Of a stretch of DNA of 64,000 nucleotides, positions 50,973 to 61,480 are shown piece by piece. The notes beneath the pieces are model-generated. The model did no database searches and was not told the origin of the DNA. It saw nothing but the letters and a program-made list of their open reading frames with translations. Numbering within the stretch: position 1 is the stretch's first letter; each line of letters begins with the position of its first letter. Source of the DNA: Alphaproteobacteria bacterium UBA998 (GTDB lineage: Bacteria > Pseudomonadota > Alphaproteobacteria > Rickettsiales > UBA998); assembly GCA_002291925.1 (NCBI GenBank), contig DBAY01000030.1, forward strand, positions 13,425 to 77,424, written 5' to 3'. The translations under genes were made by a program, and so were the position numbers.

Positions 50973-52628
50973 CTACTGGGCTCCGGAGGGTTGAAGATGC
51001 TGCATCACCTGCATGCCTTCCAGCATCACCTGCAGGGCGGGCTTGCCGGAGACGGTCACCGCGCCCTCGCCATTGCTGGCGACCGTGATGGTGAGCACAT
51101 CGTCGGCTTTGTCCGTATCCAGCCCGTTCAGGAAAGCCATGATGGCCTCGTAGGCTTCCGTGGTGACAATCACAGGATGCATATCGGGCCTCACCTGCAT
51201 GGAGGCTTTCTGGAAGCGGTTGCTGTACTCCACCGCGTCGGCCACCAGCTTGTCGCACTGGCGGCATTGCAGGGTGAGAAGCCCTTCCTTCTTCGGCATG
51301 TCGAAGCTTCCCTGCATGGTGAGTGCGTAAATGTCCGTCACGAAATCCAGCGCCTTCACCGTGATGCCGCCTGCTTCCATCGGCTTTTCCGCATTGGTGG
51401 AGCTGCTGATGTCCAGCTTCGTACGGATGGTGCCGAAACCGCTGAGGCGCGGCAGGGCTTCCGAGAGGAAGGTAGCAATATCCTCAGGCGTGGCGGTGGG
51501 GAAGTAGGTCTGCATCTCCGCAGCGAAGTCCGGCTCGGCGGAGAGGCTCTGCATCGCCTCCTGCAGGGCCAGATCAAACGCCTGATCAATCTTCAGGCTG
51601 TTATCGGTACGCACGGCCACGTCATACGTCCCCTGGTTGTTCTTCACCTGCATGAAGAAGGGGGCGTCGAGGTTCCAAAGCTTGTTGCCGGTCTGAAAGC
51701 GCGACACATCGATCAGGACGTCGCCGGCGGTCATGGGGTCATGCTCGGCCTCGGAGAGGGGTGGCAGCACGGCCTTCATGTCCATCAGCAGGCGGCTGGC
51801 GCCCGTCATTTCGAAGCGTCTCAGGACCGGCACCTGATACGCACTCGGCGTGATGCCGGAGCCGATGCTGCCGTAAAAACGACCATAGGCATCGTGCATT
51901 TCAAATGAAGGGAACTGAAGGTGCAAGGAGAACGCAGACTGCGCCGGGTCCCCCAGTTTCAGGTCGGTGAGGGTAAATTCGGAGGGTTCATTGGCGAGGA
52001 GCAATTCGCCGTTGGCCGCATTCACGGTTCGCTGGGCGGGCAGGGCGCAGCGCACCGAATCCAGATGCTTGACCAGCTCATCACCCGACGACGGCTTGCC
52101 GAGCATGAAGGTATTGACGAGGCTGCTCAGGGCGGAAGAGCGGAAATCTACGCTGCAGGACGTTTTGCCGGGGGTTTCCTGCTTCCAAGCCAGCGGCTCA
52201 TTCATGATGCGGTCATCGCCGGAGAGCGTGCCGTCTAGCGTCCAGTCCATGGAGGTGGTGAGATAATGCACGGCCAGGTTGGCGCTGCCTTGCAGGCTGA
52301 GGGCGCTGTGCACGGGCGTTTCGTCGCCGCTGCTGCCGCCCTCGATGCCGTGGGCGATCAGCCAGCGCTCAAGCCCTGCGGGGGTCATGTCCGTGGTGAG
52401 GACGGGGTCTTGCAGGCGAAGGCGATGGGAGAAGGGGAAGCCTTCCACTGACATGCCGGCATAGGTGAGCGACATGTCGAAGCCTTCCGCCTCGGGCGCG
52501 GCATTCAGCGCGTCAATCTGGGCTTTCGCCATGGCTTCGAAGCGGCCGGCCTGCTGGTTCCAGAGGAAAAAGTAACCGCCGGTCAGTGCCAGTATTACAG
52601 CGGTGGTTCCCAAGACTAGTTTGCGCAT
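50973..52628 (-). CDS. DUF2125-like envelope protein
   Basis: 551 residues with an N-terminal signal anchor (RKLVLGTTAVILALTGGYFF) and a large beta-rich periplasmic part. The early SLTYAGMSVEGFPFSHRLRL resembles the Y..L.V.GFP signature of DUF2125/AsmA-like alphaproteobacterial proteins. A CRQC pair occurs at about 454-457. GGGAG precedes the ATG. It lies between pabC and pabB with short gaps, so it is likely co-transcribed with folate genes, although no functional link is evident. Confidence 0.6.
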   Translation of the reverse strand: MRKLVLGTTAVILALTGGYFFLWNQQAGRFEAMAKAQIDALNAAPEAEGFDMSLTYAGMSVEGFPFSHRLRLQDPVLTTDMTPAGLERWLIAHGIEGGSSGDETPVHSALSLQGSANLAVHYLTTSMDWTLDGTLSGDDRIMNEPLAWKQETPGKTSCSVDFRSSALSSLVNTFMLGKPSSGDELVKHLDSVRCALPAQRTVNAANGELLLANEPSEFTLTDLKLGDPAQSAFSLHLQFPSFEMHDAYGRFYGSIGSGITPSAYQVPVLRRFEMTGASRLLMDMKAVLPPLSEAEHDPMTAGDVLIDVSRFQTGNKLWNLDAPFFMQVKNNQGTYDVAVRTDNSLKIDQAFDLALQEAMQSLSAEPDFAAEMQTYFPTATPEDIATFLSEALPRLSGFGTIRTKLDISSSTNAEKPMEAGGITVKALDFVTDIYALTMQGSFDMPKKEGLLTLQCRQCDKLVADAVEYSNRFQKASMQVRPDMHPVIVTTEAYEAIMAFLNGLDTDKADDVLTITVASNGEGAVTVSGKPALQVMLEGMQVMQHLQPSGAQ

Positions 52629-52691
52629 GTGCTCTCCCTTTGCATGGCGTCAGTATAAGTGTGATGGGCATCGCGTCAAGGCGAACGGAGG

Positions 52692-53516
52692 CTAAACCGT
52701 GGTCGTGGCATCACTTTCCAGCAAGGCGCGCCAGTTTTGAGCCATCGTGTGACTTTGCGGGAAGGTGAGCCCGAGGTCGGAGAGCGCGGTGACGCCCATC
52801 GCCAGCACGCGGCTGTTGGTCAGCACGACGGCGTCCGCCCCGTGCAATGATGCAAGCGGCGCCTCCACCTCTTGAATGGGCGAAGGGCTGAGTTGCAGAA
52901 GGCGGCGCCGGGTGATGCCTGCGAGGCAGCCGGTGCTGAGCGCGGGGGTGTACCAGGTGTTCTCACGGTGCCAGAACAGATTGCCGCTGCTGAAACTGGC
53001 GAGGTGGCCTTGCATATCCAGTTGCAGGCTCTCGCCGTCTTGCGGGGACTCCAAGCGGGCGAGGATGGCGTTGAGAGCTTGCAGGGTCTTGCCTTCGGTC
53101 GGCAGGCAGGCAGGCGGAACCTTGCGCCATGTGCTCAGGCGTGCGGTGGTGGTGTCCGGCACAAGGCCCAGCGGGCGGGCATGGATAAAGACGGTGGGCG
53201 TCGGCGTGGCGGGAGGGGCGTACCCGGCCCCACCTTCGCCACGGCTTACGGTAATGCGCAGTATGCCGTCGGTCATCGCATTGCGCATGATCAGCTGCCT
53301 GCATACGTCATGAAGCGGGGCGGTGGAAAAGGGCAGTCCGATGCTGTGCAGGGTGGTGCGCAGGCGCGCCAGATGGTCATCCAGCAGATAAGGGTGGCCC
53401 TGTATGACGCGGATGGTTTCGAACGCGCCATCGCCCAGCAGGAACCCGCGATCGAGGGGCGAAATGCGTGCCTCTGCGGCGGGGAGATAGGTGCCATTCA
53501 GGTATGCCGACTGCAT
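52692..53516 (-). CDS. pabC: aminotransferase class IV, probable aminodeoxychorismate lyase
   Basis: PLP enzyme that releases p-aminobenzoate from aminodeoxychorismate, 274 residues. Fold-type IV features: YLNGTYLPAAEARISPLDRGF and LLGDGAFETIR at the N-terminus, the PLP-binding Lys in EGKTLQALNAILARLE, and GNLFW. The Glu that normally contacts the PLP ring nitrogen in the G-x-V-x-E stretch is replaced by Ser (GHLASFSSGNLFW). The genomic setting with pabB, folK and folP supports PabC over a D-amino-acid or branched-chain transaminase. Confidence 0.82.
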   Translation of the reverse strand: MQSAYLNGTYLPAAEARISPLDRGFLLGDGAFETIRVIQGHPYLLDDHLARLRTTLHSIGLPFSTAPLHDVCRQLIMRNAMTDGILRITVSRGEGGAGYAPPATPTPTVFIHARPLGLVPDTTTARLSTWRKVPPACLPTEGKTLQALNAILARLESPQDGESLQLDMQGHLASFSSGNLFWHRENTWYTPALSTGCLAGITRRRLLQLSPSPIQEVEAPLASLHGADAVVLTNSRVLAMGVTALSDLGLTFPQSHTMAQNWRALLESDATTTV

Positions 53517-53579
53517 CCTGCCATCCTTTTTGCCGAGCTTTTTCTTGCAGCGGCGGGCACCTTAGCCCATGTTGCGGAC

Positions 53580-54122
53580 ATGGTACAGCGCCGTGTCATT
53601 CTGGGTCTGGGCAGTAATTGCGAGCCGCGGGAGACGTATCTCCGGCGTGCGGTAGAGGGGCTGCGTGCCCACACCGCGATCAGCGGCATTCAAACTTCGC
53701 CGATGTATGAAACCCCGGCGATGCTTCCCGAGAACGCGCCTGCGGATTGGGATCGCCCGTACCTGAACATGGTCATCGTCGCGCAGACGAACCTTGCGCC
53801 GCTGCAGCTGTTGCATCTGACCCAGGGGCTCGAGCGCACGCTGGGTCGGGTGAAGCGCGGCCATTGGGGCCCCCGGGAGATCGATATCGATATTCTTGAT
53901 GTCGAGGGCCTGCAAAGCGATGACCCCCGCCTTACGCTGCCCCATCCCGGGATGCTGGCCCGGGCATTCGTCATGGTGCCGCTGGCCGACCTGTTGCCCG
54001 ACTGGGTGCACCCGGCTGAGCCACAGCAGTGTTCAGTCCGTGAAGTGGCCGAGATGCTTCTCATGGACCCGGCGAATAGGCTCCACGTATGGCGGCCCTT
54101 GCAGCGAGGGGCCGGCACATGA
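53580..54122 (+). CDS. folK: 2-amino-4-hydroxy-6-hydroxymethyldihydropteridine pyrophosphokinase
   Basis: HPPK of folate synthesis, 180 residues. LGLGSNCEPRETYLRRAV at the start, SPMYETPAM, then the ATP/pterin motifs RVKRGHWGPREIDIDILDV and LPHPGMLARAFVMVPL. Divergent from pabC (63 bases) and overlaps folP by four bases. The open frame extends upstream antisense through pabC, but MVQRRVILGLGSN is the normal start. Confidence 0.93.
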   Translation: MVQRRVILGLGSNCEPRETYLRRAVEGLRAHTAISGIQTSPMYETPAMLPENAPADWDRPYLNMVIVAQTNLAPLQLLHLTQGLERTLGRVKRGHWGPREIDIDILDVEGLQSDDPRLTLPHPGMLARAFVMVPLADLLPDWVHPAEPQQCSVREVAEMLLMDPANRLHVWRPLQRGAGT

Positions 54123-54916
54123 CGGCGCTGGTGGGCATTCTCAACCTGACACCGGATTCCTTCTCGCAGGATGGCGTGCTGGGTGCGGCGAAGCAAGTGG
54201 AGGCGCACCTGCGGCAGCTGATGGACGAGGGGGTGGATATCATCGATGTCGGCGCCGAATCCACCCGCCCCGGCGCGACGCCGCTGACGCCAGAGGAGGA
54301 GTGGGCGCGGTTGCAGGATTTCCTGCGTGACATTATTGCTCATACCCATGCCGCCGGTAAGCAGGTAAGCCTCGATACACGGCATTGGCAGAGCGCTGAG
54401 AAGGGGCTGGCACTCGGCGTGGACTGGATCAATGACGTCAGCGGCCTGAGGGATGCGCAGATGCGACGGGTGCTGGCGGAGCATGGCGCATCGCGCATCG
54501 TGCTGATGCATGCCTTGAGCATTCCCGCCGACCCGCAGCTTTATCTGCCGGAGGATGCGGACGTGATGGCGCTGCTGGCGCAGGACGCGCAGGAGGCGCT
54601 GGCGAGAGCGGAAGCATCCGGCATCCGGCGGGAGCGCATCATCTATGATCCCGGTGTGGGGTTCGGGAAGACCGTGCGGCAGAACTTCACCATCCTCACC
54701 TATGCCTTCAGGTTAAGGGAGCTGGGTATCCCCTTGTTGATTGGGCATTCCCGCAAGCGCTTCATGCAATGCATCAACAGCTCGCCCGCCTCGGAACGCG
54801 ATGACCTGACGGTGGCGCTCTCGGCCGGATTAATACTACAAGGTGTGGAGTATCTCCGGGTGCATGCTGTCGGCAAACATGCAACATTACGCGCCGAGCT
54901 GATGCCAAAAAGATAA
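54119..54916 (+). CDS. folP: dihydropteroate synthase
   Basis: Condenses p-aminobenzoate with the HPPK product; target of sulfonamides. 265 residues. VGILNLTPDSFSQDG, IIDVGAESTRPGATPL, INDVSGL, YDPGVGFGKTVRQN and LIGHSRKRF are all intact. Starts within the folK stop (ATGA), so the two are coupled; together with pabC and pabB they cover most of the branch from chorismate and pterin to dihydropteroate. Confidence 0.95.
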   Translation: MTALVGILNLTPDSFSQDGVLGAAKQVEAHLRQLMDEGVDIIDVGAESTRPGATPLTPEEEWARLQDFLRDIIAHTHAAGKQVSLDTRHWQSAEKGLALGVDWINDVSGLRDAQMRRVLAEHGASRIVLMHALSIPADPQLYLPEDADVMALLAQDAQEALARAEASGIRRERIIYDPGVGFGKTVRQNFTILTYAFRLRELGIPLLIGHSRKRFMQCINSSPASERDDLTVALSAGLILQGVEYLRVHAVGKHATLRAELMPKR

Positions 54917-55016
54917 AACACCTTCACGTGTAACATGAAGCCTTGACATCGCTATATATGGTATCCAAAAGTGGGGTCACGGCGCGGCGAAACACTGACT
55001 TGGTCAGTGCCTGATA

Positions 55017-55041
55017 GATAAAATTTTAGGTAAATTTTATC
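55017..55041. promoter_or_regulatory. perfect 10-bp inverted repeat upstream of the histidine kinase
   Basis: GATAAAATTT-TAGGT-AAATTTTATC, AT-rich in a GC-rich setting, 24 bases before the ATG at 55066. A second small hairpin CACTGAC/GTCAGTG lies just upstream. Could be an operator or a leader hairpin; no poly-T follows, so not a simple terminator. Confidence 0.4.
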
Positions 55042-55065
55042 GATGCCCGCCGAGGGGGAGTGGGC

Positions 55066-56321
<1,256 letters not shown>

Positions 56322-56325
<4 letters not shown>

Positions 56326-57767
56326 GTTATCTGACTTCTATTCAGGGCCTCGCGGAGGCGGGGCGTGGCGCCGCCATCCCCATCCGGCTGCTGCCAGCCG
56401 CGCGCTTTGCGGAGTACAAGAAATCGCAGCCAGCGGCGGTGGGGGAGTGGCTGTCGCTGCATCGCTTCAAGCCGGAGCCGGGCCGCAGCATCATGGTCGC
56501 CAATCCGCAAGGCGGGCTGGATCACGTGCTGCTCGGCGTTAGCGAGCAGCCGGATGCCTGGGCGCTGGCGAGCCTGCCGGGCAAAATCCCGGAGGGAACG
56601 TATAGGCTCGATATGCGTGACGTGCCGTACTGGGCCGAGGATACGGCGCTGCTGGCGCGCCTTGCATTTGGCTGGGGCATGGCCTGTTACCGTTTTTCGG
56701 CCTTTCGCGCGCAGGAGAATCACCTGCCCACCTTGCGCGTGGCTAACAAGGCGGCACTGGCACAGGCAAAAGACCTGCTGGCCTCCGCCTTCCTCGCGCG
56801 TGACCTTATCAACTTGCCAGCCAGCCATCTGGGGCCAACGGAGCTGCTGGACCACGCCGCCCAGGTGGCCGGAGCGCATGGCGCGAAGGCCACGCGGATT
56901 CAGGGTGACGCGCTGCTGAAGAAGAATTACCCGGCCATCCACGCTGTGGGCCGTGCGGCAGCCAACCCACCGGGCCTCATCGATATACGCTGGGGTGATC
57001 CGTCGCATCCCAAGGTGACGCTGGTGGGCAAAGGGGTCTGCTTTGATTCGGGCGGGCTGGACATCAAGAGCTTCTCCAACATGCGTCTGATGAAGAAGGA
57101 CATGGGCGGAGCGGCCGTAGTGCTGGCGCTGGCGCAACTGGTGATGCGCCGTCAGTTGCCTGTGTCGCTGCGCCTGCTGATTCCGGCGGTGGAAAACAGC
57201 ATCTCCGACAATGCCTTCCGTCCGGGCGATGTCGTCCCTACCCGCAAGGGGCTGACGGTGGAGATCGGCAATACCGACGCCGAGGGCCGTGTCATTCTCT
57301 GTGATGCGCTGGCCGAGGCCGACAAGGATGTGCCGGACCTGCTCATCGACTGCGCTACCCTTACCGGGGCGGCCCGCGTGGCGCTGGGCACGGACATTCC
57401 GGCCTTCTTCACGCCCAGTGACCACCTCGCCGGGCGCATCGAGGAGGCTTCGCGCGTCGAGCAGGAGCCGATCTGGCGACTGCCGCTTTATGCAGCCTAT
57501 GAAGAAATGCTGGAGAGCAAGGTGGCCGACCTGAACAATGCCCCGGATTCACCCTACGCGGGCGCCATTGCGGCGGCGCTCTTCCTGCGCCGTTTCATTG
57601 AGCGTACAACGGAATGGGTGCATGTGGACATGATGGCGTGGAACGTCAAGCCGCGCCCTGGCCGTCCCGTTGGCGGCGAGGCGCAGGTGTTGCGCACCCT
57701 ATATCGGATCATCGAGCAGCAGGCACAGCATAGTACGGCACGCCCCCGCAAACGCAAATCGCCTTGA
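56322..57767 (+). CDS. leucyl aminopeptidase family protein (M17)
   Basis: Two-metal cytosolic aminopeptidase, 481 residues. Catalytic C-terminal half has GKGVCFDSGGLDIKSFSNMR (Lys and Asp ligands), MKKDMGGAAVVL and the signature NTDAEGRVIL. The N-terminal domain is diverged, as in the alphaproteobacterial PepA-like subgroup. Coupled by overlap to the upstream kinase gene, an unusual pairing whose meaning is unknown. Confidence 0.9.
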
Positions 57768-57816
57768 CGCCGGCCTGCCTGGCCACGCATAATCCGCCCA
57801 TCGGGGAGAAAGCCGC

Positions 57817-58197
57817 ATGACACAGCCGGACATGACGACGATGGAGGCCCTCGGCCTTTGGCATCGCATCAATACGCAGGCCATGCGCCAGCTTTCGTTT
57901 GATCTTTCGGCCCGTCAGATGGCGGTGCTGCTTTCCGTGTACCTGCAACCGGGACCGCACACGGTCAAGGCGCTCTCGCAGCAATTCGACATCTCCAAGG
58001 CAGCCGTCTGCCGCGCGATTGATGCGCTCTCGGCGCTCGACCTGCTGAAGCGCAAGAAGGATGCCGCCGACAAGCGCAATGTGCTGATCCAGCGCACCAT
58101 CACCGGCTCGGTCTTTCTTAGCGATTTCGCGGACATCATCATGAAACAGGCTGCCTCGGTGGAGGCGGAAGCCGCTTCCTTGAAGGCCTGCGCGTAA
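57817..58197 (+). CDS. MarR-family transcriptional regulator
   Basis: 126 residues, winged-helix: LSARQMAVLLSVYLQPGPHT, then the recognition helix QFDISKAAVCRAIDALSALDLLKRKKDAADKRNVLI. Short N- and C-terminal helices for dimerisation. Three bases separate it from the membrane protein downstream. Target and ligand unknown; a MarR protein near an emrAB pair would be typical, but those genes are 3.3 kb away. Confidence 0.85.
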   Translation: MTQPDMTTMEALGLWHRINTQAMRQLSFDLSARQMAVLLSVYLQPGPHTVKALSQQFDISKAAVCRAIDALSALDLLKRKKDAADKRNVLIQRTITGSVFLSDFADIIMKQAASVEAEAASLKACA

Positions 58198-58200
58198 CCT

Positions 58201-59034
58201 ATGAGCAGCACGTTCTTCATTGCATCCAATGATGGTTTGGAAGGTCCGTATGACCTTCTCTCCATGATCCGCAAGATTAAGAATGGCCGCCTGACGCGTC
58301 TGACCATGGTGACTCTTGATCCTTCGGAAGCGCCTTTCCATGCTGAACAGCATCCGGTGCTGCGTGAAGTGATGGATGATTTGAAACAGGAAATCCTCTC
58401 GCCCACACAGGAAATTGACAGCTGCATCACTTTGTTTGGTGCTTTACGCGGAGGCTGGGATGTATTTCAGATCAATCCCACCACGGCTCTTACAACAGGT
58501 GTATTTGCGGTTGTTGCCCTCTTTGGTATCCTGCTGCTCTCAGTCATTCCATTTGGTGTTATTCAGGGAATACTCTGCGCATTATGGTGCGCTCTTGCCT
58601 TTAGCGCTTACCTAATCACGCTTTCGCGTAAATCGCGCATGCAAATCGTCCATAGCGATTTTTACCGGTGGCTGATGAAAAAATGGCGGTCACTGATTGT
58701 GGCCAGCCTCATTACCTGCTCTGTGCCAGGCATCCTTCCCTCGTTACTTTACCCACTGATGGGAAGCGTGGCGCTTCCTCTTGTTTTCGTGCCGGGTGCC
58801 TTATGGGTTGCCTACTTCCTTTATGTGCCGCTCATCATCACGGACCGCAGCATCGGCGTGCGCGAGGCGCTGTCCATCAACGCCGCCAAAATGCGCGAGG
58901 CAGGCGTCGATTTCTATTCCATTGTGCTAGGGCTCGTGGCGACCAACGTGATCGTGCCTGTCCTGCCGATCACCATGCCGGTGACGCTCGGCGCGGCGTG
59001 CGATATCTACGACCGGGTTTACAACGAATATTAA
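58201..59034 (+). CDS. GYF-like-domain integral membrane protein
   Basis: 277 residues. The first 60 (FFIASNDGLEGPYDLLSMIR, IKNGRLTRLTMVT) look like a bacterial GYF_2 domain; then four to five membrane helices between about 95 and 262. Its end overlaps convergent fumC by four bases. Codon use is slightly more AT-rich than neighbours. Function unknown. Confidence 0.65.
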   Translation: MSSTFFIASNDGLEGPYDLLSMIRKIKNGRLTRLTMVTLDPSEAPFHAEQHPVLREVMDDLKQEILSPTQEIDSCITLFGALRGGWDVFQINPTTALTTGVFAVVALFGILLLSVIPFGVIQGILCALWCALAFSAYLITLSRKSRMQIVHSDFYRWLMKKWRSLIVASLITCSVPGILPSLLYPLMGSVALPLVFVPGALWVAYFLYVPLIITDRSIGVREALSINAAKMREAGVDFYSIVLGLVATNVIVPVLPITMPVTLGAACDIYDRVYNEY

Positions 59035-60452
59035 TCGTTCGGCCCGATCATCTGCTCCGGGCGCACCCACTCGCGGAACTGCTCTTCCGACAGCAGGCCG
59101 AGATCCAGCGCCGCCTGTTTCAGCGTGGTGTGTTCCTTGTGCGCCTTCTTGGCGATCTTGGCGGCATTGTCATAGCCGATATGCGGGTTGAGCGCCGTCA
59201 CCAGCATCAATGATTCATCGCGCAGCCGCTCGATGCGTTCCACATTGGCCTCGATGCCCGCCACGCAATTGTCAGTGAAGCTCACGCACGCGTCAGCAAT
59301 AAGACGGATGGATTGCAACACGTTATAGGCAATCACCGGCTTGAAGACGTTAAGCTCCAGATGGCCGTTGGAGCCACCCACGGTGACGGCCACGTGGTTG
59401 CCCATTACCTGCGCCGCGACCATGGTTATGGCCTCGGACTGGGTGGGGTTCACCTTGCCGGGCATGATGGAAGAGCCGGGCTCGTTCTCCGGCAGCGAGA
59501 TTTCGCCAAGACCGCAGCGCGGGCCCGAGCCGAGGAGGCGGATGTCGTTGGCGATTTTCATGAGCGAAACAGCCAGCACGTTGAGCGCGCCGGAAAGCTC
59601 CACCATCGCGTCATGGGTGGCGAGCGCCTCAAACTTGTTCGGTGCCGTGATGAAGGGCAGGCCGGTCACTTTTGCTACTTCTGCGGCAAAGGCTTCAGCG
59701 AAACCTTTCTTGGCGTTCAGGCCCGTGCCGACCGCCGTGCCGCCCTGCGCCAGCATGTAAATGCGCGGCAGTGTCGATTTCACGCGGGCGATGCCATATT
59801 CAATCTGCGTGGCATAGCCGGAAAATTCCTGGCCCAGCGTCACCGGGGTGGCGTCCTGCAAATGGGTGCGGCCGATCTTGATGATGTCCTTGAATTCCTC
59901 CGCTTTCTTTGCCAGCGCGTGCTGCAGGTGCTCCAGCGCCGGAATCAGCTTACGGTTCACTTCCACGCCCGCCGCGATATGCATGGCGGTGGGGTAGGAG
60001 TCGTTGGAGGACTGCCCCATGTTCACATGATCATTCGGGTGCACGGGCTTCTTGGAGCCCATGACGCCGCCCAGCATTTCGATGGCGCGGTTGGAGATGA
60101 CCTCGTTGGCATTCATGTTTGTCTGGGTGCCGGAGCCGGTTTGCCAGACCACCAGAGGAAAGTGAGTATCGAGCTTGCCGTCCATCACTTCTGTGGCGGC
60201 GGCGGCGATGGCATCGCCGAGTTTTTTGTCCATTACGCCGAGCTGCATGTTTACGGCAGCGGCGCAGCGCTTCAGTGTGCCGAGCGCGCGGATGAGCGGC
60301 ACCGGCATGGTCTCGCCGCCGATCTTGAAGTTCATCAGCGAGCGGGAGGTTTGCGCGCCCCAGTATTTGTCAGCGGGCACGGCGATTTCGCCGAAACTGT
60401 CCGTCTCCATGCGAACGCTGGTGTCGGTGGTGCGGGCGGTCTGTGCGGACAT
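59031..60452 (-). CDS. fumC: fumarate hydratase class II
   Basis: Oxygen-stable fumarase of the citric acid cycle, 473 residues. VVWQTGSGTQTNMNANEVISN, HPNDHVNMGQSSND, KIGRTHLQDATPVTLGQEF and the superfamily signature GSSIMPGKVNPTQSEA are complete. A roughly 14-residue Thr-rich N-terminal extension precedes the core. Confidence 0.95.
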   Translation of the reverse strand: MSAQTARTTDTSVRMETDSFGEIAVPADKYWGAQTSRSLMNFKIGGETMPVPLIRALGTLKRCAAAVNMQLGVMDKKLGDAIAAAATEVMDGKLDTHFPLVVWQTGSGTQTNMNANEVISNRAIEMLGGVMGSKKPVHPNDHVNMGQSSNDSYPTAMHIAAGVEVNRKLIPALEHLQHALAKKAEEFKDIIKIGRTHLQDATPVTLGQEFSGYATQIEYGIARVKSTLPRIYMLAQGGTAVGTGLNAKKGFAEAFAAEVAKVTGLPFITAPNKFEALATHDAMVELSGALNVLAVSLMKIANDIRLLGSGPRCGLGEISLPENEPGSSIMPGKVNPTQSEAITMVAAQVMGNHVAVTVGGSNGHLELNVFKPVIAYNVLQSIRLIADACVSFTDNCVAGIEANVERIERLRDESLMLVTALNPHIGYDNAAKIAKKAHKEHTTLKQAALDLGLLSEEQFREWVRPEQMIGPND

Positions 60453-60556
60453 GGGGCTTTCTCCGTGGGATGGATTTTCTGCGTGAGAGGTAACGCTTCA
60501 CTTTGCAAAATTCCAGCTTTTTGTGTAGGACAGGATGAAACTGAAAAGAGCGCTGC

Positions 60557-61456
60557 ATGCAACGCCTCCCATTGCCCTTGCAAGGCATCATCTGGATGAT
60601 TGTTACGGGCTTTCTTGCCGTATGCATCTATGCGATGGCGTTGCAGCTGCACCGCCATTTTGGGTACCATCCATTTCAGATTGTTTTCTTTTACAATGTG
60701 GCCGGGCTGGTGTTCTACCTGCCTTTCGTACTGCGCCGTCACATCAGCCTGAAGACCACGCAGCCCAAGCTTTTCCTGACGCGTGGCCTGTTGGAGTTCA
60801 TGGGTTTCTCGCTGTCCATCACGGGCCTCACCATGCTGCCCATGCCCGTGCATACCTCGCTCAGCTTTACCTCACCCCTGTTCGGATCGTTGGCGGCAGT
60901 GCTGCTGCTGCGTGAGGTGAATAACATTCATCGCTGGATTTCCCTGTTGATTGGCTTCGTGGGGGTGCTGATCGTCAGCCGCCCCGGCGTCACCTCGTTC
61001 GATGTGCCGGCGCTGTTTGTGCTGGCGGGGGCGCTGTGCTTTGCCTTTTGCGGCGTCACTATCAAGAAGCTCACTGCTACCGAGCCGATGGGGCGCATTG
61101 CCTTCTACATGATGCTGGTGACGGCCTGCGTGGCGCTGCCCTTTGCGCTGTCGGAATGGAAGGAGCCCACGCGCGAGGTGCTGCCCTATCTGCTGGTGCT
61201 GGGCGTGATGGTGGCGATGGTGCAGTTCACCGTGTCGCTGGCTTATTCCAAAGCGGATATGACGGTTATTCTGCCGTTCAACTTCCTTAACCTCGTCTGG
61301 TCGTCGCTGCTGGCCTATTTCCTTTTTGACCAGATGGTCGATAGCTGGACCATCCTCGGTGGCACGGTGATTCTGGGCGCGGCGGTCTATGGCATTCGCT
61401 ATGCCGGGCGCGTCAATATGGACGCCCCCACCCGCGTGGCGGCCGGAAGCAGCTAG
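60557..61456 (+). CDS. EamA/DMT-family transporter
   Basis: 299 residues, ten predicted membrane helices in two repeats of five. LEFMGFSLSITGLTMLPMPVHTSLSFTSPLF and LLIGFVGVLIVSRPG are typical of the S-adenosylmethionine/RhaT-like DMT exporters. Substrate cannot be told. Divergent from fumC. Confidence 0.88.
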   Translation: MQRLPLPLQGIIWMIVTGFLAVCIYAMALQLHRHFGYHPFQIVFFYNVAGLVFYLPFVLRRHISLKTTQPKLFLTRGLLEFMGFSLSITGLTMLPMPVHTSLSFTSPLFGSLAAVLLLREVNNIHRWISLLIGFVGVLIVSRPGVTSFDVPALFVLAGALCFAFCGVTIKKLTATEPMGRIAFYMMLVTACVALPFALSEWKEPTREVLPYLLVLGVMVAMVQFTVSLAYSKADMTVILPFNFLNLVWSSLLAYFLFDQMVDSWTILGGTVILGAAVYGIRYAGRVNMDAPTRVAAGSS

Positions 61457-61480
61457 AAAAGCCGCGATACCTTCATCATC

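Noticed and set aside
55060..55065. GTG 55060 as the start of the histidine kinase
   Set aside because: The GAGGGGG ribosome site is optimally spaced for the ATG at 55066, not for the GTG.
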